Source of the DNA: Rhodoferax sp. UBA5149
GTDB lineage: Bacteria; Pseudomonadota; Gammaproteobacteria; Burkholderiales; Burkholderiaceae_C
Reading direction: 5' to 3'
NCBI RefSeq assembly: GCF_002413825.1
Contig: NZ_DHXT01000182.1
Location: 10,234 to 20,090, forward strand
DNA length: 9,857 nt
Shown: piece after piece, positions 1-5,713 of the stretch
How positions within the stretch are numbered: the stretch's first letter is position 1
Layout of the letters: every line of letters starts with the position of its first letter
Translations under genes and position numbers: made by a program
Notes under the pieces: generated by a model
The model's database searches: none
The model's input: only the letters and a program-made list of their open reading frames with translations
Told to the model about the DNA's origin: nothing

Positions 1-58
1 TGGGCGGCAGCACCGATGAACAATCCAGCGACACAAGTCGATAGAAAAGAAAGACATC

Positions 59-985
59 ATGGTCACGAAAAAACCAAAAGGCCTGGGCCGCGGACTGGAA
101 GCCTTGCTCGGTCCCAAAGTCAGCGAAGCGGCGGGCAGCGACACCATCGGCGCCGGCCAGCCAGCGTCGCTGCTGCTAACCGACATGGTGGCCGGCCAGT
201 ACCAGCCACGTACCCGCATGGACGAGGGCGCCTTGTACGAGCTGGCCGAATCGATCAAGGTGCAGGGCATCCTGCAGCCGATTCTGGTGCGCCAGCTGCA
301 GGATGGCGCGAACCAGGGCAAGTACGAGATCATTGCCGGCGAACGGCGCTTTCGCGCCGCCAAGCTGGCCGGGCTGGCCAGTGTGCCGGTGCTGGTGCGC
401 GACGTGCCGAACGAGGCCGCCGCGGCCATGGCATTGATCGAGAATATTCAACGCGAAGACCTCAACCCCCTGGAAGAAGCGCAAGGCCTGCAACGCCTGG
501 TCAAGGAGTTTGGACTCACTCACGAACAGGCGGCGCAGGCCGTGGGGCGCTCTCGCAGCGCTGCCAGCAACCTGCTGCGCCTGCTCAATCTGGCCGATCC
601 GGTGCAGACCATGCTGATGGCGGGCGACCTCGACATGGGCCATGCGCGCGCGCTGCTGGCGCTGGACCGGGCGACCCAGATCACGGCGGCGAGCCAGATC
701 AGCGCCAAAAAAATGTCGGTGCGCGAAGCCGAGAGCCTGGTCAAAAAGCTCAGTGCCGATTTCTCGCTGACCTCGACCAAGCCGCGCCAGGAAAAGTCGC
801 GCGACATCAAACGGGTCGAAGAAGAGTTGTCCGACCTGCTCACCGCCGAGGTTGAGGTGCGGGTGAAAAAGCGCGTCAAGCGGGGCGGGCGCATGGAGGA
901 AATGGGCGAGCTCAGCATCCAGTTCGGCTCGCTCGATGAGCTCAATGGCTTGATCGACAAGCTGACGCGCGGCGCGACCCGCTGA
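59..985 (+). CDS. parB: Chromosome partitioning protein ParB (Spo0J family)
   Basis: Encodes a 308-residue ParB, the usual length for chromosomal members. ParB binds parS sites near the origin, loads as a CTP-dependent sliding clamp and works with the ATPase ParA to segregate origins. Visible landmarks are the N-terminal KGLGRGLEALLG segment (residues 7-18, the usual ParA-interacting tail), QPRTR at 49-53, the nucleotide-binding GERRFRAAK motif at 94-102, ENIQREDLNPLEEA at 128-141, a helix-turn-helix near 154-176 (AAQAVGRSRSAASNLLRLL), and a C-terminal dimerisation part ending in SLDELNGLIDKL. The ATG at 59 follows an A/G-rich stretch (aaaagaaagac) acting as ribosome binding site. ParA would be expected immediately upstream, but only about 58 bases are available. 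I saw no parS-like TGTTTCACGTGAAACA site by eye. The methyltransferase gene follows after 22 bases on the same strand. Confidence 0.97.
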   Translation: MVTKKPKGLGRGLEALLGPKVSEAAGSDTIGAGQPASLLLTDMVAGQYQPRTRMDEGALYELAESIKVQGILQPILVRQLQDGANQGKYEIIAGERRFRAAKLAGLASVPVLVRDVPNEAAAAMALIENIQREDLNPLEEAQGLQRLVKEFGLTHEQAAQAVGRSRSAASNLLRLLNLADPVQTMLMAGDLDMGHARALLALDRATQITAASQISAKKMSVREAESLVKKLSADFSLTSTKPRQEKSRDIKRVEEELSDLLTAEVEVRVKKRVKRGGRMEEMGELSIQFGSLDELNGLIDKLTRGATR

Positions 986-1007
986 AGGCCCAAGGCGCTT
1001 CCAGGCC

Positions 1008-1751
1008 ATGCTTGCCCGACTGCCTTGGCCACTGCCTGCCCTGTTGGCCTGGGGCAGTGCCTGGGCCTTGTTTTGGGGTCTGAACGGGCTGGGTCTGTCG
1101 GCCTGGCTGGCGCTGGCCGTGGCCTCAAGCTGCGGCGTGGCGTTCAGTGTGTTGGCCCGCACCTGGTGGCGCCGCGCCATCATTGGCCTGGGTTTCCCCT
1201 TGTCGCTGGCGCTCTCGGGCGCGGCCAGCTTGCACGCCTGGGCCTGGTTGCTGCCGTTGGCCTTGTTGCTGCTGATTTACCCCTTGAATGCCTGGCGTGA
1301 CGCGCCCCTGTTTCCGACGCCGGCCAACGCCTTGCGCGACTTGGCCGCGCAAGCGCCGCTGCCCGCGGGTGCGCTGCTGCTGGATGCCGGTTGCGGTCTG
1401 GGCGACGGGCTCAAAGCCTTGCGCCAGGCCTACCCGGCGGCCCGATTCCACGGCCTGGAGTGGAGCTGGCCGCTGCGCGGTTTGAGCGCGCTGCGCTGTC
1501 CCTGGGCCCGCATTCGCCAAGGCGACATGTGGCGTGCCGACTGGAGCCCCTATGCCCTGGTGTATCTGTTTCAGCGGCCCGAGAGCATGGCACGGGCGGT
1601 GGAGAAGGCGCGCGCGCAGCTCCAGCCGGGTGCCTGGCTGGTGAGTCTGGAGTTCGAGGCACCGTCGCTTCAACCGCAGGCGACCTTGTCTTGCGCCGAT
1701 GGCCGCCCGGTGTGGCTGTATCGCGCACCGTTTCAGGCGCGCGAGGCCTGA
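1008..1751 (+). CDS. Membrane-anchored class I SAM-dependent methyltransferase
   Basis: Encodes 247 residues in two parts. Residues 1 to about 92 are strongly hydrophobic and Trp/Leu/Ala-rich, compatible with about four membrane segments (near 8-25, 31-49, 56-75 and 77-92). Residues about 105-247 form a Rossmann methyltransferase domain: motif I is LLLDAGCGLGDG (123-134), the acidic residue that would hold the SAM ribose is Glu151 in HGLEWS, QGD occurs at 171-173, and LVYLFQRPESM (184-194) sits where motif IV/post-motif strands occur. The substrate is unknown. The enzyme domain should face the cytoplasm on an inner-membrane anchor. The gene begins 22 bases after parB on the same strand, so co-transcription is plausible, though a functional link to segregation is not shown. 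The fold assignment is strong; the specific reaction is not assignable. Confidence 0.85.
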   Translation: MLARLPWPLPALLAWGSAWALFWGLNGLGLSAWLALAVASSCGVAFSVLARTWWRRAIIGLGFPLSLALSGAASLHAWAWLLPLALLLLIYPLNAWRDAPLFPTPANALRDLAAQAPLPAGALLLDAGCGLGDGLKALRQAYPAARFHGLEWSWPLRGLSALRCPWARIRQGDMWRADWSPYALVYLFQRPESMARAVEKARAQLQPGAWLVSLEFEAPSLQPQATLSCADGRPVWLYRAPFQAREA

Positions 1752-1855
1752 AGGCCAGAGTCGCGGCCGGTGCGACAATCACTCGGGTTTTCCCCAGTCG
1801 CCTAAACTGACGGTCTGACGACGACTTGAAAATATTTGCTTACTGGAGCTACATT

Positions 1856-2602
1856 TTGAATTCACCCGACAGCAGCCCCACGGCCGACTCTACGCCCGTG
1901 CATATCGCCATGGCGGTGGCGGTTTTTGCCATGGCCTCGCTGGCGGAAACGCGCGACTCTGACACCGGCAAGCACATTCTGCGGGTCCAGAACTATGTCA
2001 AATCCCTGGCGCAGCGGCTCAAAACGCATCCGCGCTTTGTTGACGTTTTAACCGAACCGTACATCAGTATTCTGTACCGCTCGGCACCCCTGTATGACAT
2101 GGGCACCATCGGTATTCCGGACCGGATTCTGCTCAAACCCAGTCGCCTGACGGCGGCGGAGTTTGAGATCATGAAAACCCACACCACCCTGGCATGCGAG
2201 GCGATCGAGAACGCCGAAAAAGCCTTGGGCGTCAAGGCTGACTTGCTGCAGATCATGAAGGAGCTGGTCTACTCGCATCAGGAAAAATGGGACGGCAGCG
2301 GCTATCCGCAAGGCTTGTCGGGCGATCAAATTCCGCTGTCGGCACGCCTGATGGCGATCGCCGATGTCTACGATGCGCTGATTTCCGACCGTGTGTACAA
2401 GGCCGGGGTGCCCCATGACCAGGCGGTGGCCATCATTTTCCAGGGACGCGACAGCCATTTCGATCCCGATTTGGTCGACGCCTTCATTGAAATCCAGGAC
2501 GAATTCCAGGCCATTGCCCAGAGCTTCGTTGACACCGAGCAGGACATGCAGCGCAAGATCGAATACATGGCGCACGCCATTGCCGAACACGCTGAACTGT
2601 AG
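1856..2602 (+). CDS. Degenerate HD-GYP domain protein (RpfG-like, cyclic-di-GMP phosphodiesterase family)
   Basis: Encodes about 248 residues that are almost entirely an HD-GYP domain; no receiver domain is present. Family landmarks kept: ETRDSDTGKH (31-40), GIPDRILLKP (86-95), MKTH (106-109), SHQEKWDGSGYP (140-151, the GYP motif), IADVYDAL (168-175) and SHFDP (200-204). Two metal-ligand positions are changed: the His-Asp pair is Tyr80-Asp81 (LYDMGTIGIPD), and the His-His pair is His141-Gln142. The Lys of HDxGK is Thr84 and the Glu of the first ligand motif is Asp36. Active HD-GYP enzymes hydrolyse cyclic di-GMP; this copy may be inactive or only bind a ligand. Start choice: GGAG at 1844-1847 lies 8 bases before TTG 1856. 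An in-frame TTG at 1826 (258 residues) lacks a clear ribosome binding site, and an ATG at 1910 is also possible. The gene converges on the FAD oxidoreductase gene with 5 bases between stop codons. Confidence 0.88.
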   Translation: MNSPDSSPTADSTPVHIAMAVAVFAMASLAETRDSDTGKHILRVQNYVKSLAQRLKTHPRFVDVLTEPYISILYRSAPLYDMGTIGIPDRILLKPSRLTAAEFEIMKTHTTLACEAIENAEKALGVKADLLQIMKELVYSHQEKWDGSGYPQGLSGDQIPLSARLMAIADVYDALISDRVYKAGVPHDQAVAIIFQGRDSHFDPDLVDAFIEIQDEFQAIAQSFVDTEQDMQRKIEYMAHAIAEHAEL

Positions 2603-2613
2603 GCGTCCTACAG
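2597..2613. repeat. Short perfect palindrome spanning two convergent stop codons
   Basis: CTGTAGG and CCTACAG (7-bp arms, 3-base loop CGT) contain the TAG stop of the HD-GYP gene on one arm and the TAG stop of the FAD oxidoreductase gene on the other. Neither side carries a T-run in its direction of transcription, so this is not a classical intrinsic terminator, although an RNA hairpin at both mRNA ends is possible. Confidence 0.5.
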
Positions 2614-4032
2614 CGTAAAAATCTTGCCCGGATTCATGATGTTTTTCGGGTCCAGCGCCCGCTTGATGCTGCGCATCATGTCGACCGCGCCGGTGCCGGT
2701 CTCGGTCAGCAGAAAACCCATCTTGTGCAAGCCGATGCCATGTTCGCCGGTGCAGGTGCCCTCCAGGCGCAAGGCGCGCGACACCAGCGAATGGTTCAAT
2801 TTTTCGGCGATCTCGCGTTCCTCCGGCTTGTCGGGGTCGATCAGATAGCCAAAGTGGAAATTGCCGTCGCCGACGTGGCCGACCAGAAAGTAGGGGATGC
2901 CGCTGGCGTTCGCCTCCGCCACCGAGTCCAGCAGGCAATCGGCCAGGCGGGAAATCGGAACGCAGGTGTCGGTTGAAATCGCGCGGCAACCGGGCTTGGA
3001 CTGGATGGCGGAAAAGTAGGCGTTGTGGCGGGCGGTCCACAGCCGCGTGCGCTCCTCCGGCGTGGTGGCCCATTCAAACGCAGTGCCGTCAAATTCGGTC
3101 GCAATCTCTTGCACCAGCTCCGCCTGCTCTTTGACGCTGGCTGGCGAGCCGTGAAACTCCATGAGCAGCAAGGGCGACTCAATCAGGCCCAATTTGGCGT
3201 TCGCGTTGACCATGCGCACGGTGTTGGTGTCAATCAGTTCCACACGCGCAATCGGAATGCCCAGCTGGATGATCTGGATGGTGGTGCGCACCGCCGCCTC
3301 GATGCTTGGGAATGAGCAGATCGCCGCCGAGATCGCCTCGGGCAGCGGGTAGAGCCGGACCGTCACCTCGGTGATGACGCCCAGCGTGCCTTCGCTGCCC
3401 ACCATCAGGCGCGTCAGGTCATAGCCGGCGCTGCTTTTCTTGGCGCGCGTGCCGGTGCGGATGATGTCGCCGCTGGCCGTCACCACTTGCAGCGCCAGCA
3501 CGTTCTCGCGCATGGTGCCGTAGCGGACGGCGTTGGTGCCGCTGGCGCGGGTGGCGCTCATGCCGCCCAGCGTGGCGTCGGCACCAGGGTCGATCGGGAA
3601 GAACAGGCCAGTCGACTTGACCGCTTCATTGAGCTGCTTGCGCGTCACGCCGGCTTGCACCGTCACCGTCAGGTCGTCGGCGTTGATGGCCAGCACCTGG
3701 TTCATGCGGCTGAGGTCGATGCTGATGCCGCCCTGCACCGCGAGCAAATGGCCTTCGAGTGAGGAGCCGACGCCAAACGGAATGACCGGCACGCTGGAGT
3801 CGCTGGCCAGTTTGACCGCGTCCGCCACATCCTGCGTGCTTTCGGCAAACACCACGGCCGCAGGCGGTGGCGCCTGGAAAGACGACTCGTCGCGGCCGTG
3901 CTGTTCACGCACCACCAGGGCGGTGGAGCAGCGCTCATGGAAGCGTGACTTCAAGGCTTCCACCAGCGCCAGTGGTACCTCACGCTGATGGATGTCGGGG
4001 ACCAGGTGCGCCAGAGTGTCGGGAGCGTTCAT
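2608..4032 (-). CDS. FAD-linked oxidoreductase, D-lactate dehydrogenase (cytochrome)/GlcD type
   Basis: Encodes 474 residues of the PCMH-type FAD oxidase family (FAD_binding_4 plus FAD-oxidase_C), which oxidises D-lactate or a related D-2-hydroxy acid to the 2-keto acid and passes electrons to a quinone or cytochrome. The FAD-binding half shows PFGVGSSLEGH (85-95), PGADATLGGM (149-158) followed by SGTNAVRYG (164-172), and LMVGSEGTLGVITEVTVRLYP (209-229). The C-terminal half carries the metal-binding GHVGDGNFH (385-393), GTCTGEHGIGLHK (425-437) and the family ending NIMNPGKIF. Full length, no break. Start: ATG 4032 is preceded by GGAGA 6 bases upstream; an in-frame ATG at 4059 (483 residues) overlaps a possible -10 box and lacks a ribosome binding site. 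It is last of four same-strand genes, 154 bases after the BKACE gene, and may have its own promoter. Exact substrate is unproven; glycolate or 2-hydroxyglutarate relatives exist. Confidence 0.93.
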   Translation of the reverse strand: MNAPDTLAHLVPDIHQREVPLALVEALKSRFHERCSTALVVREQHGRDESSFQAPPPAAVVFAESTQDVADAVKLASDSSVPVIPFGVGSSLEGHLLAVQGGISIDLSRMNQVLAINADDLTVTVQAGVTRKQLNEAVKSTGLFFPIDPGADATLGGMSATRASGTNAVRYGTMRENVLALQVVTASGDIIRTGTRAKKSSAGYDLTRLMVGSEGTLGVITEVTVRLYPLPEAISAAICSFPSIEAAVRTTIQIIQLGIPIARVELIDTNTVRMVNANAKLGLIESPLLLMEFHGSPASVKEQAELVQEIATEFDGTAFEWATTPEERTRLWTARHNAYFSAIQSKPGCRAISTDTCVPISRLADCLLDSVAEANASGIPYFLVGHVGDGNFHFGYLIDPDKPEEREIAEKLNHSLVSRALRLEGTCTGEHGIGLHKMGFLLTETGTGAVDMMRSIKRALDPKNIMNPGKIFTL

Positions 4033-4057
4033 CGGGGTTCTCCAGGAAATGGTGTCC

Positions 4058-4063
4058 ATTATC
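4058..4063 (-). promoter_or_regulatory. Possible -10 box for the FAD oxidoreductase gene
   Basis: On the - strand GATAAT matches TATAAT at five of six positions and would start a transcript roughly 20 bases before the ATG at 4032. The -35 region is poor (TTCGGG at 17-base spacing), so an activator would be needed or the match is chance. Its position after the hairpin at 4111-4132 makes a separate transcript reasonable. Confidence 0.25.
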
Positions 4064-4103
4064 CCGAACTGCCCGGTTTGCCCGAATTGTGGATGACGGC
4101 TTC

Positions 4104-4132
4104 AGGAGAAAGGTTGCCGGCCGGGGCAACCT
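4104..4132 (-). terminator. Putative hairpin terminator after the BKACE gene
   Basis: A perfect 8-bp stem, AGGTTGCC at 4111-4118 and GGCAACCT at 4125-4132 with a 6-base GC loop, lies 54 bases after the BKACE stop. Read on the - strand it is followed by TTCTCCT, a weak U-tract. This would partly separate the upstream genes from the FAD oxidoreductase gene. The short, interrupted T-tract keeps confidence moderate. Confidence 0.4.
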
Positions 4133-4186
4133 GGCTCGTCAGAAGGGCTGCGGGGACTCCGGTTGAGTTGGGCGACGAGGTGGCTC

Positions 4187-5065
4187 CTAGCGTGCACGCA
4201 AGCCGAGTAACTGCGCAGCGGTCCGGCTGTCGGCGATCGGGCGTCCCAGGGAGCGCGCCAAAGCGACGACCTCATGGACCAACTCGACATTGGTGCGCCG
4301 GCTGTCGCCTGACGGTTCCAGCCCGACCTGCACATGACCGCCGCGCAGGATCGCGAGTTTGGCCAATCCGCAGGCGACAACATCGCCGCCTTGCGCCGAC
4401 ACCAGCCAGGGCAGGCCGGTCCCCTTGAGCATGTCGAGGTAGGCGTTGAGCGCGGCTTCAGTCGGGGGCAAGCCAAACAGCAGTTTCCCCGCGCCAAAAT
4501 ACAGTTTGACCAATGATCCACGGGGCAGTTTTCCGGCCCGATGGTAGGCAAGGATGATATGCAGAAAACCGGGTTCGAAGATGGAGATCGACATGCCTAC
4601 ATCCAGCCGTCGGCAGGTTTCGACCATGTACACGGCATCGCGGTAGGTGTTTTGATAGACGATATCGTCAGGGCGCGGCAGGCCTTGTTGATCGAGCCGG
4701 CCAAAGTTCGTCGAGCCGGGATCGACCAGTCCCTGTGCCAACAGCCCGGCTTCGGCAAGTGTCACGATATGCGCATAGCGGTCTTCGATGGCGACATGGG
4801 GCCCGCCGTTGCCCATGGTCGGGTACAGCAGCGTATCGGGGCGTGCGGCCAGGATCTGACGCCACGCCTGCAGATAGGGCTGGGCGTCGTGCCGGCCTGA
4901 GCCGCCGATCACCGGATCATCGGTATGGTTGTGGATGATGGCGGCGCCGGCATCGATGCAGGCGATGGCATCCTGTGCGACTTCATCCGGCGTACGCGGA
5001 ACATGGGGATTCACTTCCTTGGGCAAGCCACCGTTCAGGGCGACTTCGATGATGACCGCTTGCAT
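4187..5065 (-). CDS. BKACE/DUF849 family beta-keto acid cleavage enzyme (divergent; substrate unknown)
   Basis: Encodes 292 residues of the 3-keto-5-aminohexanoate cleavage enzyme family (BKACE, DUF849), Zn-dependent TIM barrels that react a beta-keto acid with acetyl-CoA to give acetoacetate and a new acyl-CoA. The N-terminal strand VIIEVALNGG and NPHVPRTPDEVAQDA (19-33) fit the family. The Zn-binding HxH is His45/His47 in IIHNHTDDP, and the third ligand is Glu250 in HVQVGLEPSG. Length is normal. The consensus I recall around these sites is HxHVRD and RVGLED; here they read HNHTDD and QVGLEP, so a conserved Arg and Asp near the active site are replaced. Start is ATG 5065; the Shine-Dalgarno is weak. 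The gene lies 75 bases after the OsmC gene, with a hairpin in the gap, in a four-gene same-strand run. The family call is strong; a specific substrate is not supported. Confidence 0.9.
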   Translation of the reverse strand: MQAVIIEVALNGGLPKEVNPHVPRTPDEVAQDAIACIDAGAAIIHNHTDDPVIGGSGRHDAQPYLQAWRQILAARPDTLLYPTMGNGGPHVAIEDRYAHIVTLAEAGLLAQGLVDPGSTNFGRLDQQGLPRPDDIVYQNTYRDAVYMVETCRRLDVGMSISIFEPGFLHIILAYHRAGKLPRGSLVKLYFGAGKLLFGLPPTEAALNAYLDMLKGTGLPWLVSAQGGDVVACGLAKLAILRGGHVQVGLEPSGDSRRTNVELVHEVVALARSLGRPIADSRTAAQLLGLRAR

Positions 5066-5082
5066 TATTATTTTCGTCGTGA

Positions 5083-5105
5083 GGCATGCCGGGCAGGGGC
5101 ATGCC
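5083..5105. repeat. Hairpin made of two GGCATGCC palindromes, before the BKACE gene
   Basis: GGCATGCC occurs at 5083-5090 and again at 5098-5105 with 7 bases between. As the 8-mer is its own reverse complement, the two copies form a perfect 8-bp stem. It lies between the OsmC stop (5141) and the BKACE start (5065). No T-run follows on the - strand, so a processing or stability element, or a pair of binding sites, fits better than a terminator. Confidence 0.5.
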
Positions 5106-5140
5106 GTGGGTTGTCGGAACAGCGCTGGCTGGCGTTGTTT

Positions 5141-5656
5141 CTAGGCCGATTTGCGTACCAGCTGGGTTTGCAGGTTGGGCGGCGACTTCAGTGTCTGGTA
5201 AATCACGCAGAAGCGCTCAGTCATTTGAAGTAGCGTTGACAACTGGGCGTCGCTGGCATCGCTATCGACCTCGAAGCGGACGCGAATATGGCTGACCCCA
5301 ACCGGCACGCTTTTGTCGATGCCCAGCGTCCCGCGAAAATCCGCGTCGCCCTCGACAATCACCTCGGCCGAGCGGAAACCGATGCCCATCGCCGTGGCGA
5401 CGACATTGAAGGTGACGCCGGCGCAGGCCACCAGCGATTGCAGCAACAGATCGCCGGAGCAAGCCTCGTTGCCGTCACCGCCGGCCGCCGGGTGCAGGCC
5501 GGCCATCAGGGTGCCCGTGTCGGTTTCGATACGGCACGACGGACGGTCCGGCAGCAAGGTGCCGCTGGCGCGAAAGACCCTTTGCGCGCTGGCCGGATCG
5601 GCTTTGTAGTGTTCCTTCAATGGCGCTTGCAGCGCACGCAGTTGTTGCGGGGTCAT
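5141..5656 (-). CDS. OsmC family protein
   Basis: Encodes 171 residues of the OsmC/Ohr superfamily, small dimeric cytoplasmic proteins with two active-site cysteines that reduce organic hydroperoxides in the characterised members. The paired cysteines are Cys78 (SLVACAGVTF, start of the central helix) and Cys150 (ERFCVIYQTL). CSGDLLLQSLVACAG (66-80) corresponds to the family's P-x-E/D-LLL-AL-AC motif, with Asp69 where many members have Glu. It resembles the generic OsmC-like branch more than Ohr or classical OsmC, so peroxidase activity is an inference. Start ATG 5656 has GAGG 6 bases upstream. It lies 57 bases after the aldehyde dehydrogenase gene and 75 before the BKACE gene, all on one strand, suggesting co-transcription, possibly protecting against reactive by-products of the pathway. 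Confidence 0.9.
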   Translation of the reverse strand: MTPQQLRALQAPLKEHYKADPASAQRVFRASGTLLPDRPSCRIETDTGTLMAGLHPAAGGDGNEACSGDLLLQSLVACAGVTFNVVATAMGIGFRSAEVIVEGDADFRGTLGIDKSVPVGVSHIRVRFEVDSDASDAQLSTLLQMTERFCVIYQTLKSPPNLQTQLVRKSA

Positions 5657-5713
5657 GGACTACCTCGGGGTTGGGTTTTCTCGTCGCGGCTTGCCAGCGA
5701 TGCAGCCAGCAGC

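Noticed and set aside
1..44. Possible last codons of parA (frame 3 ends in TAG at 42-44)
   Set aside because: ParA is expected upstream of parB, but the 13 visible residues (GGSTDEQSSDTSR) match no ParA ending I recognise, and another frame stops at 17-19. Too short to support.
176..1183. Long - strand ORF (335 codons) opposite parB
   Set aside because: It runs across the parB stop and into the methyltransferase gene with Arg/His/Gln-rich shadow composition; parB on the + strand is unambiguous.
2048..3073. - strand ORF of 341 codons overlapping the FAD oxidoreductase and HD-GYP genes
   Set aside because: It spans the convergent junction and is out of frame with both recognised proteins; its composition is that of a shadow frame.
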